Source: Frigidibacter sp. (lineage in GTDB: Bacteria > Pseudomonadota > Alphaproteobacteria > Rhodobacterales > Rhodobacteraceae). Taken from it: DNA of 64,000 nt. The notes beneath the pieces were generated by a model that saw only the letters and a program-made list of their open reading frames with translations, had not been told where the DNA came from and did no database searches. Where the stretch lies: NCBI RefSeq assembly GCF_030695035.1, contig NZ_JAUYTT010000025.1:62001-126000 (forward strand), given 5' to 3'. Within the stretch, counting starts at the first letter, position 1, and each line of letters opens with the position of its first letter. Position numbers and translations under genes: made by a program. Below are positions 36,444 to 45,458 of the stretch, piece after piece.

Positions 36444-36595
36444 CCCGTCTCTCCTTAGATCGTAATTCCCGAGGCGGTATTGCCCGGGCCGTGCAGTCAG
36501 GTCTTTCAGGTCGTCCGGCTGCCCCGTTGCAGGGAGGCGGTAGAAAGTCTGCGATCACGCAGCAAAATTCATGCGAGATTCGCGCGAAAAATCAA

Positions 36596-36630
36596 GATGC
36601 AATAAGGCCCGCCCGGGATGGGGCGGGCCT
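36596..36630 (-). terminator. Terminator of thrS
   Basis: Read on the minus strand: AGGCCCGCCC-CATCCC-GGGCGGGCCT followed by TATTGCATCTTG, beginning 24 bp after the thrS stop. Confidence 0.75.
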
Positions 36631-36653
36631 GTGGGGCAGGGCGTTGGCCGAGA

Positions 36654-38600
36654 TCAGCGCAGGTCGGGCGGCGTCGCCTCGGTGACCAGTTGCGCCAGAA
36701 CATCGTCCAGCGAGAGCGTTTCGCTGCGGGTCTCGCCCAGGCGGCGCATCGACACGCTGCGCTCTTCCACCTCTTTCATGCCGATGGCGAGGATCACCGG
36801 CACCTTGCCAAGGCTGTGCTCGCGCACCTTGTAGTTGATCTTCTCGTTGCGCGTATCGGCCTCTGCGCGCAGGCCGCGGGCGGTCAGCGCCGCGGCGACT
36901 TCCTTCACATAGGCATCGGCATCCGACACGATGGAGGCAACGACGATCTGCCGCGGTGCGAGCCACAACGGCAGCTTGCCGGCGTAGTTCTCGATCAGGA
37001 TGCCGATGAACCGCTCGAAACTGCCCAAGATCGCCCGGTGCAGCATATAGGGCCGGTGCCGCGCGCCATCTTCGCCGACATATTCGGCGCCAAGGCGGGT
37101 GGGCAGGTTCGGGTCCACCTGGAAGGTGCCGCATTGCCACTTGCGGCCGATGGCATCGGTCAGCTTGAAGTCGAGCTTGGGCCCGTAGAAGGCGCCTTCG
37201 CCGGGGTCCAGCTCATATTCCGCGCCTGCCTTGCGGATGGCGTTCTCCAGCGCGCCCTCGACCTTGTCCCAGGCCTCGTCCGAGCCGATGCGCACTTCGG
37301 GGCGGGTCGAGAACTTGATCTCGAAGCCTTCGAAGCCGAGGTCCTTGTAAACCGAGGAGAGCAGCTTGATGAAATCGGCGCATTCCGCCTCGATCTGGTC
37401 TTCGGTGCAGAAGATATGGGCATCGTCCTGCGTGAAGCCGCGCACCCGCATCAGCCCATGCATCGAGCCCGAGGATTCGTAGCGGTGGCACGATCCGAAC
37501 TCTGCCAGCCGCAGCGGCAGGTCGCGGTAGGACTTCAGGCCCTGATTGTAGATCTGCACATGGCAGGGGCAGTTCATCGGCTTCAGCGCATTGATGCGCT
37601 TCTCGCGCGCGCCTTCCTCGTCCACTTCCACCAGGAACATGTTCTCGCGATAGGCTTCCCAGTGGCCCGACTTCTCCCACAGGATACGGTCCACCACCTG
37701 CGGCGTCCGGATCTCGCGGTAGCCCGCGCTGCGCTGGCGGCGGCGCATGTAATCTTCCAGAGTGCGGTAGATCGACCAGCCATTCGGGTGCCAGAACACC
37801 ATGCCGGGCGCTTCTTCCTGCAGATGGAACAGCTCCATCTCGCGCCCCAGCTTGCGGTGGTCGCGCTTGGCGGCCTCTTCCAGCAGCGTGAGGTAGGCCT
37901 TCAGATCCTCGCGGTTGCGGAAGGCGACGCCCGAGATGCGTTGCAGCATCGGCCGGCTGGCATCGCCGAACCAGTAGGCGCCCGCGACGGCCATCAGCTT
38001 GAACGCGTCGGGGGGCAGCTGCCCGGTATGCTGAAGATGCGGGCCGCGGCAGAGGTCCTGCCACTCGCCATGCCAGTACATGCGGATCGGCGCGTCGGCC
38101 GGGATGCGGTCGATCAGCTCCAGCTTGTAGGGCTCGCCGCGATCTTCGTAATAGGCGATGGCGCGGCCCCGGTCCCAGATCTCTGTGCGGATCGGATCAC
38201 GCAAGTTGATGATCTCGCGCATCTTCTTCTCGATGGCGCCAAGGTCTTCGGGGGTGAAGGGTTCGGCGCGGTCGAAATCGTAGAACCAGCCATGTTCGGT
38301 GACCGGGCCAATGGTGACCTTCACCTCGGGCCAGATCTCCTGCACGGCGCGGGCCATGACATGGGCGAGGTCATGGCGGATCAGCTCCAGCGCCGGGGCT
38401 TCGTCCTTCAGCGTGTGCAGGGCGATGGCGGCGTCGGTGGTGATCGGCCAGGCCAGATCCCAATGCGCGCCATCGACGCTGGCAGAGATGGAGGCCTTGG
38501 CAAGGCTGGGCGCGATGGAGGCGGCAACCTCGGCAGGCGTGACGCCCGCGGGGTAGCTCCGCACATTGCCATCGGGAAAGGTCAGGGAAATCTGGGCCAT
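36654..38600 (-). CDS. thrS: Threonyl-tRNA synthetase
   Basis: 648 residues, full length. It charges tRNA-Thr. Domains in order: TGS (about 1-60), editing domain with the [16 protein letters not shown] motif and GWFYDFD, class II catalytic core ([30 protein letters not shown] with zinc ligands, [32 protein letters not shown]), and the C-terminal anticodon-binding domain ([14 protein letters not shown]). ATG 38600 matches the family start. It is divergent from the hydrolase genes. Confidence 0.97.
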   Translation of the reverse strand: MAQISLTFPDGNVRSYPAGVTPAEVAASIAPSLAKASISASVDGAHWDLAWPITTDAAIALHTLKDEAPALELIRHDLAHVMARAVQEIWPEVKVTIGPVTEHGWFYDFDRAEPFTPEDLGAIEKKMREIINLRDPIRTEIWDRGRAIAYYEDRGEPYKLELIDRIPADAPIRMYWHGEWQDLCRGPHLQHTGQLPPDAFKLMAVAGAYWFGDASRPMLQRISGVAFRNREDLKAYLTLLEEAAKRDHRKLGREMELFHLQEEAPGMVFWHPNGWSIYRTLEDYMRRRQRSAGYREIRTPQVVDRILWEKSGHWEAYRENMFLVEVDEEGAREKRINALKPMNCPCHVQIYNQGLKSYRDLPLRLAEFGSCHRYESSGSMHGLMRVRGFTQDDAHIFCTEDQIEAECADFIKLLSSVYKDLGFEGFEIKFSTRPEVRIGSDEAWDKVEGALENAIRKAGAEYELDPGEGAFYGPKLDFKLTDAIGRKWQCGTFQVDPNLPTRLGAEYVGEDGARHRPYMLHRAILGSFERFIGILIENYAGKLPLWLAPRQIVVASIVSDADAYVKEVAAALTARGLRAEADTRNEKINYKVREHSLGKVPVILAIGMKEVEERSVSMRRLGETRSETLSLDDVLAQLVTEATPPDLR

Positions 38601-38764
38601 CTAAGGCACTCCTCGTCGGTTTGGCGCCCACGGAACGCCCGATTGCGGGTTATGATGCGGCCTTCTATTCCCGTTTCCGGGGCCGCTGTCAACGCGGCGG
38701 CGATGCGGCAGTTGCACCCGTGCCCCGGCCGGGTAGGATGGTAAAAAAGAGCGGAGCAGCACCC

Positions 38765-39517
38765 ATGCCGGATTTCCTGATCACCCCCGAGGGGCGGCGC
38801 ATCGCCTATCAGCGCAGCTTGGGCAAAGGCCCGGGGGTGGTGTTTCTGGGCGGCTTCCGGTCGGACATGACCGGCACCAAGGCGCAGGCGCTGGAGGACT
38901 GGGCGCTCGCCGAGGGGCGGGCCTTCCTGCGCTTCGACTATTCTGGGCACGGGCAGTCGTCGGGCGATTTCCTGGACGGGGCGATTGGCGATTGGGCTGC
39001 CGATGCGCTGGCGGCGATCACGGCACTGACGACGGGGCCGCAGGTGCTGGTCGGCTCCTCTATGGGCGGCTGGATCTCCTTGCTGTGCTGCAAGGCTTTG
39101 GGGGCCCGGGTGGCCGGGCTGGTGACCATTGCCGCCGCGCCGGATTTCACCGAGGATGCGATGTGGGCCGGGTTCTCGCCTGCGCAGCGGGTGCAGCTGA
39201 TCGAAGCGGGGCGGGTGGAGCTGCCGTCGGAGTATTCGGACGGCCCCTATGTCATCACCCGGCGGCTGATCGAGGAGGGGCGGGACCAGCTGGTGCTGCG
39301 CAGCCCGTTGGAGCTGCCGTTCCCGGTGCGGCTCCTGCAGGGCACGGCGGATGTGGATGTGCCGATGGCGACGGCGCTGCGACTGCTGGACCATGCGCAG
39401 GGCCCCGACATCCGGCTGACGCTGGTCAAGGGCGCCGATCACCGCTTTTCCAGCCCTGACTGCCTCGCGCTGATCGAGGCGGCGGTGGCGGATGTGCTGG
39501 CGCGGGGGGCCGCCTGA
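38765..39517 (+). CDS. Alpha/beta hydrolase
   Basis: 250 residues, cytoplasmic, no signal. Nucleophile elbow VGSSMGGWISL (Ser near 99), oxyanion-loop VFLGGFRSDMTGTKA, and a C-terminal VKGADHRFSSP with the catalytic His. This pattern is typical of the alphaproteobacterial hydrolases related to the palmitoyl-thioesterase ABHD10. ATG 38765 is preferred over the in-frame 38738 because GGAG lies nine bases upstream of it. It is coupled to the next hydrolase gene by TGATG. The substrate is unknown. Confidence 0.85.
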   Translation: MPDFLITPEGRRIAYQRSLGKGPGVVFLGGFRSDMTGTKAQALEDWALAEGRAFLRFDYSGHGQSSGDFLDGAIGDWAADALAAITALTTGPQVLVGSSMGGWISLLCCKALGARVAGLVTIAAAPDFTEDAMWAGFSPAQRVQLIEAGRVELPSEYSDGPYVITRRLIEEGRDQLVLRSPLELPFPVRLLQGTADVDVPMATALRLLDHAQGPDIRLTLVKGADHRFSSPDCLALIEAAVADVLARGAA

Positions 39518-40509
39518 TGGATGTGCGGCAGGTCGGCAAATGGCTGGGCCGGGTGATCGTGTTCGGCGGGGCCGCTGTCGCGGCGGTTGCGCTGTTTGCG
39601 CCGCGCGAGCCGGCGCCGCTGGTGCCGCGCTTCGACATGGCCGAGGTGCCGGGTCCGATGTTGATCGAGGCCTGGCTGGCCGGGCGCGAGGGCGAGGTGC
39701 CGGATATCGTGCCGGGGCTGGAGAAGCGGGTGGTCTGGGCCGGGAGGGCCGGGCAGGCGACGCCGGTGTCGCTGGTCTATCTGCACGGGTTCTCGGCCAG
39801 CTCCGAAGAGATTCGCCCGGTGCCGGATCTGGTGGCGGAAAGCCTTGGCGCGAACCTGTTCTACACAAGGCTTGCGGGGCATGGCCGCGGCGGCGCGGCG
39901 ATGGCCGAGCCTGACGTGCAGGACTGGATCGACGATCTGGCCGAGGCGGTGGCGATTGGCGGCGTGCTGGGGGAGCGGGTCTATCTGATCGGTACCTCGA
40001 CCGGCGGGACGCTGGCGGCGGTGGCGGCGAATGACCGCGAACTATCGCAGCGGATCGCGGGGGTGGTGCTGGTCTCGCCGAATTTCGGGCTGAACCATCG
40101 CTTTGCCGGGCTGCTGACCTGGCCGCTGGCGCGGTATTGGGTGCCGCTTGTGCTGGGGGCGGAGGTCGGCTTCACCCCGCTGAACGAGGCGCATGGGGCG
40201 TTCTGGACCACGCGCTATCCGGCGCAGGCGGTGATGCCGATGGCGGCGCTGACCAAGGCGGCCGCGGCGCTGGATTACTTCACCGTTGCCACGCCGTCGC
40301 TGTTCGTGTTCTCGCCCGAGGACAGTGTGATCTCGGTCCCGGCGATCCGTCAGGTGTCGGGTCAATGGGGCGGGCCGATGGTCAGCGTGGAGCGGACGAT
40401 GGGCGAGGGGGACGATCCCTACGCCCATGTCATCGCCGGGGATGCGCTGAGCCCGGGGCAAACGGCCGAGACCGCGCGGATCATTGCCGAGTGGATTGGT
40501 GAACGTTGA
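39517..40509 (+). CDS. Alpha/beta hydrolase with N-terminal membrane segment
   Basis: 330 residues. An N-terminal hydrophobic helix (about 10-28: GRVIVFGGAAVAAVALFA) suggests a membrane-anchored or exported enzyme. The hydrolase core shows LVYLHGFSASSEE, nucleophile elbow GTSTGGTLAA and a C-terminal DDPYAHVIAGD with the presumed His. The GTSTGG elbow differs from the common GxSxGG only in its residues. It begins inside the stop of the previous hydrolase (TGATG). The substrate is unknown. Confidence 0.83.
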   Translation: MDVRQVGKWLGRVIVFGGAAVAAVALFAPREPAPLVPRFDMAEVPGPMLIEAWLAGREGEVPDIVPGLEKRVVWAGRAGQATPVSLVYLHGFSASSEEIRPVPDLVAESLGANLFYTRLAGHGRGGAAMAEPDVQDWIDDLAEAVAIGGVLGERVYLIGTSTGGTLAAVAANDRELSQRIAGVVLVSPNFGLNHRFAGLLTWPLARYWVPLVLGAEVGFTPLNEAHGAFWTTRYPAQAVMPMAALTKAAAALDYFTVATPSLFVFSPEDSVISVPAIRQVSGQWGGPMVSVERTMGEGDDPYAHVIAGDALSPGQTAETARIIAEWIGER

Positions 40510-40597
40510 TGGGCTTGCGGTATTACGGCATCCTCGCCCGAACCTCGGGGCAGTTGTCGCCTGAAACTTGCACAAATGCGATAGTGGGCGGAACGCG

Positions 40598-41335
40598 ATG
40601 ATCGGTCCGACCCCGCCAACCTCTGGCCCCGAGCCGCTGCTGCTGATCCCCGGGTTGATGATGGATGCCCGCGCCTACTGGCACCAGATCATCACCATCT
40701 CGTCCTCACGCCCCGTGCAGGTGGCGAGCCTCGGCGCCCTGCCTTCGGTCGAGGAGATGGCCCGCGCCGTGCTGGAGCATGCGCCGCCGCGCTTTGCCGT
40801 GGCCGGGCACTGGCTGGGCGCGCTGGTGGCGATGGAGATCCTGAAGCGCGCGCCGGAACGGGTGACGCGGATCGCGCTGATGGATGTGAACCCGCTGCCC
40901 GAAAACCCGCAGGTCGCCGCCGCGCGCGAGCCGCGGCTGGTCGGCGCGCGCGCCGGGCGGCTGGCGGAGATGATGCTGCAGGAGGTGCCAGCGAGCACCT
41001 TAGCACCGGGGCCGGGGCTGATCGAGGTGCAGGCAATCGTGCAGGACATGGCCGATGCGATGGGGGTGGACGCCTATCTTGCGCAGTCGCGCGCGCTGGT
41101 GCGGCGCCCCGACCATCAGCGCACCCTGCGCACCGCGCGGCTGCCGGCGCTGGTGCTGTGCGGCGAGCATGACACACTCTGCCCGGTGCGGCGGCATGAG
41201 TTCCTCGCGGAACTGATGCCCCATGCAAGGTTCGAGCTGATCCGCAATGCCGGCCACCTGCCGATGCTCGAACAGCCCGAGGCGGTGACGGCGGCCCTAC
41301 TGGGCTGGCTCACGGCCCCGCTGCTGCTGCGCTAG
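40598..41335 (+). CDS. Alpha/beta hydrolase
   Basis: 245 residues. Opening strand PLLLIPGLMMDARAYWHQI and a GHWLGALVAMEILKRAPE elbow, where the usual nucleophile Ser of GHSxG is replaced by Trp (GHWLGA). The C-terminal GEHDTLCP and NAGHLPMLEQPE keep the acid and His positions. It may therefore be inactive or use another nucleophile. ATG 40598 is preferred over the in-frame TTG 40568. It is 88 bp after the previous hydrolase, and a hairpin terminator follows the stop. Confidence 0.83.
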   Translation: MIGPTPPTSGPEPLLLIPGLMMDARAYWHQIITISSSRPVQVASLGALPSVEEMARAVLEHAPPRFAVAGHWLGALVAMEILKRAPERVTRIALMDVNPLPENPQVAAAREPRLVGARAGRLAEMMLQEVPASTLAPGPGLIEVQAIVQDMADAMGVDAYLAQSRALVRRPDHQRTLRTARLPALVLCGEHDTLCPVRRHEFLAELMPHARFELIRNAGHLPMLEQPEAVTAALLGWLTAPLLLR

Positions 41336-41341
41336 GCAAAA

Positions 41342-41369
41342 GGGCCGCCCCAAAGGACGGCCCCTTTCA
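41342..41369. terminator. Bidirectional terminator between hydrolase and phaZ
   Basis: GGGCCGCCC-CAAA-GGACGGCCC, with one mismatch, is flanked by AAAA on the left and CTTTC on the right. It lies between the convergent hydrolase and phaZ genes. Confidence 0.7.
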
Positions 41370-41384
41370 CAACGTGCCCGCAGA

Positions 41385-42659
41385 TCAGACCGCGCGGATC
41401 ACCGGCTTGGACTTCATCGGCGCACCGTTGTCGGCATTGTCGTCGATGAACTGCAACACCAGCGGCCGGATATTGTCGCGCCAGGACTTGCCGGCGAAGA
41501 TGCCGTAATGGCCGGCGCCCGGTTCCAGATGGCTGGCCTTCTTGCTGTCCGGCAGGCCGGTGCAGAGGGCAAGCGCCGCAAGGCACTGGCCGGGGGCGGA
41601 GATATCGTCCTTCTCACCCTCGACGGTTTTCACCGCCACTTGGGTGATCTTGCCGATATCGACCTGCTTGTCGCCGACGGTGAAGACGTTGCGCGCGATG
41701 ACGCGGCGCTTGAACACCCGTTCGACGGTGGACAGGTAGAACTCGGCGGTCATGTCCATGACGGCAAGATATTCGTCATAGAAGCGGTTGTGATGATCAT
41801 GGTCGCCCGCCTCGCCCTTCGACGCGCGCATGATCTGGTCGGTGAAGGCTTGCCCGTGCCGTTCGGCATTCATCGAGATGAACGAGTGCAGCTGCAGCAG
41901 GCCCGGATAGACCTTTCGCCCGGCGCCGCGATACTTGAAGCCGACGCGCTGGATCATCGACTGCTCCAGCTGGCCCATCGTCACCCGGCGGCCAAAGTCC
42001 GTCACATCGGTGGCGGCGGCGTCGGGGTCGATCGGCCCGCCGATCAGCGTCAGGGTGCGGGGCTGCGCCTCTGGCTCCTGCTCGGCCAGATAGGCGGTGG
42101 CGGCGAGGGTCAGGGGGGCGGGCTGGCAGACCGCGATGACGTTGATATCGGGGCCGAGGAACTTCATGAAGTCCACGAGGTAGAGCGTGTAATCCTCGAT
42201 ATCGAACTTGCCTTCGGACACCGGGATGTCGCGGGCATTGTGCCAGTCGGTCACATAGACTTCGCAATCGGGCAGAAGGCTGGCGACGGTCGAGCGCAGC
42301 AGTGTGGCATAGTGTCCCGACATCGGGGCCACAAGGAACACCCGGCGTGGTTTGGGCGGGCGGCCGGCGGCCTTGAAGTGGATCAGGTTGCCGAAGGGCT
42401 TGGTGACCAGCGTCTCGACCGTAATGATATGGTCGCGCCCGTCATCGCCCACCACGCTGCGGATGCCCCAGTCGGGCTTGGCAACCATCCGGGCAAAGCT
42501 GCGCTCGGTAACCTCGCCCCAGGCCGAGACCATGTTAAAGAACGGATGCGGCGTAAGGCCGAAAGCCGGGTAGGAAGCCATGGCACGCGCGGTGGCGCCA
42601 AGCCACTCATTCGTGTTCCTCGCAGTCTCCATCAGATCGTAAGTCAGCATGCCCTTCAT
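41385..42659 (-). CDS. phaZ: Intracellular polyhydroxyalkanoate depolymerase
   Basis: 424 residues. It mobilises stored PHB granules. The N-terminus MKGMLTYDLMETARNTNEWLG and the nucleophile motif AVCQPAPL with Cys178 (Cys in place of Ser, as in the PhaZ1 class) are clear, as are DWHNARDIP and the C-terminal EPGAGHYGIFAGKSWRDNI with the catalytic His. There is no signal peptide, in line with cytosolic granules. It is divergent from phaC across 108 bp, so the two opposing activities share a promoter region. Confidence 0.95.
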   Translation of the reverse strand: MKGMLTYDLMETARNTNEWLGATARAMASYPAFGLTPHPFFNMVSAWGEVTERSFARMVAKPDWGIRSVVGDDGRDHIITVETLVTKPFGNLIHFKAAGRPPKPRRVFLVAPMSGHYATLLRSTVASLLPDCEVYVTDWHNARDIPVSEGKFDIEDYTLYLVDFMKFLGPDINVIAVCQPAPLTLAATAYLAEQEPEAQPRTLTLIGGPIDPDAAATDVTDFGRRVTMGQLEQSMIQRVGFKYRGAGRKVYPGLLQLHSFISMNAERHGQAFTDQIMRASKGEAGDHDHHNRFYDEYLAVMDMTAEFYLSTVERVFKRRVIARNVFTVGDKQVDIGKITQVAVKTVEGEKDDISAPGQCLAALALCTGLPDSKKASHLEPGAGHYGIFAGKSWRDNIRPLVLQFIDDNADNGAPMKSKPVIRAV

Positions 42660-42767
42660 CGCGTCTCCTTGCCGGGGCCCCCGGACTACTCGAACAGATT
42701 CGTCGCTTTCCCCCCCAGTGCCGCGACGTTATGGTACGAAGGCGGAGGATAGGGAGGAAAGACTAAC

Positions 42768-44585
42768 ATGACAACAGCGGAGGAGGCTGCCCTGCGGGTC
42801 CGCGAGGCGGAGGCCCGACAGCGCGAAAAGTTGGAAGAAAACCTGCAGAAGGTCGAGGCGCTGACCCAGCGTCTGACCAAGGCGCTGACCCAGAAACGGC
42901 CGGCCAATCCGGCGCTGGAAGGCCCGGGGCAGGAGCTGTTCATGAAGGCCGGCGCCGCCTATATGGCCGAGGTGATGGAGCATCCCGAGCGGATCCTGGA
43001 GCATCAGGTGGCTTATTGGGGCAAGGCGCTGAAGCATTACGTCGATGCGCAGCAGACGCTGGCCAAGGGTAAGCTGGTCGCGCCCGCCGATCCGGGGCCC
43101 AAGGATCGCCGCTTTGCCAACCCGCTGTGGGACACGCATCCCTGGTTCAACTTCCTCAAGCAGCAATACCTGATCTCGGCAGAGGCGGTGCAGACCGCGG
43201 TAGCGGGGCTCGACCATCTGGAGGACCGCGACCGCCGGCGGATCGAGTATTTCACCAAGCAGATCGTCGACATGATGTCGCCGACTAACTTCCTGGCGAC
43301 GAACCCCGATGCGCTGGAGCGCGCGGTGGCGACCGACGGGCAGAGCCTGGTAGACGGGATGGAAAACCTCGTGCGCGATATCGAGGCGAGCCACGGCGAC
43401 CTGCTGATCACGCTGGCCGACAAGAATGCCTTCCGCGTTGGCGAGAATATCGGCACCAGCCCCGGGTCTGTCGTCTGGCGCAATGAACTGTTCGAGCTGA
43501 TCCAATATGCCCCGACGACCGACAAGGTGCACCGCATCCCGCTGATCATCTTCCCGCCCTGGATCAACAAGTTCTACATCCTCGACATGAAGCCGTCGAA
43601 CAGCATGGTGAAATGGATTGTCGATCAGGGCTTCACGCTGTTCGTGGTCAGCTGGAAGAACCCCGATGCCAGCTATGCCGGCAAGGGCATGGATGACTAT
43701 GTGCAGGATGGCTACCTGGCTGCCATCGAGCAGGTGAAGGCAATCACCGGGCAGAAGAAGGTCAATGCCGTCGGCTATTGCATCGCCGGCACCACGCTGA
43801 CGCTGACGCTGGGGCTGATGGACAAGCGTGGCGACAAGTCGGTGAACGCGGCCACCTTCTTCACCACGCTGACCGACTTTTCCGACCAGGGAGAGTTCAT
43901 CCCGTTCCTTGACGATGATTTCGTGGATGGGATCGAGACGCAGGTGGCGCAGGACGGGGTGCTGTCGAAATACTTCATGAACCGCACCTTCTCGTTCCTG
44001 CGGTCGAACGACCTGATCTATCAGCCGGCGATCCGCAGCTACATGATGGGCGAGGCGCCGCCCGCGTTCGACCTGCTGTTCTGGAACGGCGATGGCACCA
44101 ACCTGCCGGCCAAGATGGCGGTGCAGTATCTGCGGCTGCTGTGCCAGCAGGACCGGCTGGCGACGGCGGGCTTCCCGGTGCTGGGAGAGGTGGTGCGGCT
44201 GTCCGACATGAAGGTGCCGCTCTGTGCCATCGCCTGTGAGACTGACCATATCGCCGCCTGGCAGGCCAGCTTTGCCGGGATTCGGCAGATGGCGTCCAAG
44301 GACAAAACCTTCATCCTGACCGAGTCGGGCCATATCGCAGGCATCGTCAATCCGCCGGGCCGCGACAAATATGGGCACTATGTCAGCGATGGCCCGGTCG
44401 AGGGCGAACCGGCCGACTGGAAAGCCGCAGCGCGGTTTGAGCGGGGCAGCTGGTGGCCGCATTGGGGGGCATGGTTGGCTGGCAAATCGGGTGCGATGGT
44501 GTCGGCGCGGCAGCCCGGCGGGCCGGATCACCCGGTTCTTGCGCCGGCGCCGGGCACCTATGTGAGTGAGGTGGTGGAGGTCTGA
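42768..44585 (+). CDS. phaC: Class I polyhydroxyalkanoate synthase
   Basis: 605 residues, normal for class I PhaC. It polymerises 3-hydroxyacyl-CoA into PHA. A poorly conserved N-terminal region with a helical stretch (AEEAALRVREAEARQREKLEENL) precedes the catalytic domain. The lipase-like box GYCIAG holds the nucleophile Cys338; Asp493 (CETDHIAAW) and His522 (ESGHIAGIVNPP) complete the triad. ATG 42768 follows GGGAGGAAAGACTAAC. The phasin and regulator genes follow on the same strand, but each has its own operator-bearing leader. Confidence 0.96.
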   Translation: MTTAEEAALRVREAEARQREKLEENLQKVEALTQRLTKALTQKRPANPALEGPGQELFMKAGAAYMAEVMEHPERILEHQVAYWGKALKHYVDAQQTLAKGKLVAPADPGPKDRRFANPLWDTHPWFNFLKQQYLISAEAVQTAVAGLDHLEDRDRRRIEYFTKQIVDMMSPTNFLATNPDALERAVATDGQSLVDGMENLVRDIEASHGDLLITLADKNAFRVGENIGTSPGSVVWRNELFELIQYAPTTDKVHRIPLIIFPPWINKFYILDMKPSNSMVKWIVDQGFTLFVVSWKNPDASYAGKGMDDYVQDGYLAAIEQVKAITGQKKVNAVGYCIAGTTLTLTLGLMDKRGDKSVNAATFFTTLTDFSDQGEFIPFLDDDFVDGIETQVAQDGVLSKYFMNRTFSFLRSNDLIYQPAIRSYMMGEAPPAFDLLFWNGDGTNLPAKMAVQYLRLLCQQDRLATAGFPVLGEVVRLSDMKVPLCAIACETDHIAAWQASFAGIRQMASKDKTFILTESGHIAGIVNPPGRDKYGHYVSDGPVEGEPADWKAAARFERGSWWPHWGAWLAGKSGAMVSARQPGGPDHPVLAPAPGTYVSEVVEV

Positions 44586-44665
44586 ACGGGCCCGGTTGGG
44601 GCAGTTTTCGGCCTGACCCGGTACAATATGTCGCACCCGACGCAAAAACGTCGCAAAAATTTCTT

Positions 44666-44704
44666 CTGCAGCGCAGCATTTGTACTTGCAATGCTGCGCT
44701 GCAG
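44666..44704 (+). promoter_or_regulatory. Candidate PhaR operator upstream of phaP
   Basis: A perfect 15-bp inverted repeat CTGCAGCGCAGCATT / AATGCTGCGCTGCAG with a 9-nt spacer lies 57-95 bp before the phaP start. TGC-rich sites of this kind bind PhaR in Paracoccus. The core GCTGCGCTGC recurs upstream of phaR. Confidence 0.75.
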
Positions 44705-44760
44705 CATTTATCTTCATCGTGACGCAAACAGGCTAACCACACGATCGAGGAGCACTTCAG

Positions 44761-45213
44761 ATGCAAAAACCCCAAGATTTCACCAAAGTCATCCAAGACA
44801 TGATGTCGTCCTTCCCGGTCGACGGTTCTGCTCTGCAGGACGCTTTCAAGACCCAGGCTGCCATGACCGAGAAAATGGCCAAGGTCGCCCTGGAAGCCGC
44901 CGAGAAATCGACCGAGATTTCCTCGCGCTGGACCAAAGACACCATCGCCAAGATCGGCGCCCTGGCCAAAGCCAAGGACGAGCCGACCGAATACACCAAG
45001 GCGATGACCGATTTCGCGTCGTCGGCTGCCGAAATGGCCGCCGAGCACATGGCTGCCTTCGCTGAAGTGGCGAAGAAAGTGCAGATGGAAACCGTCGAAC
45101 TGATGATGGCCGCTGGCAAGGACTTCTCCGAGGACGCAAGCGCCGCCGTGAAGAAGGCCACCGCCGAGGCGACCACCGCTGCGAAGAAGGCCACTTCGAC
45201 CGCTGCGAAGTAA
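44761..45213 (+). CDS. phaP: Phasin (PHB granule-associated protein)
   Basis: 150 residues, almost entirely helical, rich in Ala and Lys, without Cys. The phasin domain covers about 10-130 (FTKVIQDMMSSFPVDGSALQDAFKTQAAMTEKMAKVALEAAEKS). The C-terminal tail is an Ala/Lys/Thr-rich repeat (AAVKKATAEATTAAKKATSTAAK) like those of other phasins. It coats PHB granules and controls their size. The inverted-repeat operator upstream predicts repression by PhaR until granules form. Two terminators in tandem follow. Confidence 0.94.
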   Translation: MQKPQDFTKVIQDMMSSFPVDGSALQDAFKTQAAMTEKMAKVALEAAEKSTEISSRWTKDTIAKIGALAKAKDEPTEYTKAMTDFASSAAEMAAEHMAAFAEVAKKVQMETVELMMAAGKDFSEDASAAVKKATAEATTAAKKATSTAAK

Positions 45214-45266
45214 TCAGGCAAGAAGACCCGGCGCCAGCGACCTCCTCCCTGCTGGCGCGGGGCCCT

Positions 45267-45293
45267 GGGGCAGACTTCGGTCTGCCCCTTTTT
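45267..45293 (+). terminator. phaP terminator, first copy
   Basis: A 9-bp perfect stem GGGGCAGAC-TTCG-GTCTGCCCC is followed by TTTTT. The stable TTCG tetraloop and T-run make it a strong intrinsic terminator. Confidence 0.95.
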
Positions 45294-45303
45294 CGTTATG
45301 CGC

Positions 45304-45327
45304 GGCAGACTTCGGTCTGCCCTTTTT
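45304..45327 (+). terminator. phaP terminator, second copy
   Basis: GGCAGAC-TTCG-GTCTGCC-C-TTTTT. It belongs to a tandem near-identical repeat unit (45269-45303 and 45304-45337) that also copies the flanking CGTTATGCGC. Confidence 0.93.
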
Positions 45328-45398
45328 CGTTATGCGCGCCGGATTTTCCCCGGTCGCCTGCAGATGAGCGAGGCCGGGACGTTCTTTTCGTTTGTATT

Positions 45399-45415
45399 TT
45401 GCTGCGCTGCTTGCG
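45399..45415 (+). promoter_or_regulatory. Candidate PhaR operator upstream of phaR
   Basis: TTGCTGCGCTGCTTGCG shares the GCTGCGCTGC core with the phaP operator and lies 44-60 bp before the phaR start. PhaR autoregulation is expected. Confidence 0.6.
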
Positions 45416-45458
45416 TAATCTTTCCGCAGTGCAAAAAGTTACAGATGGGGAGGTGGAC

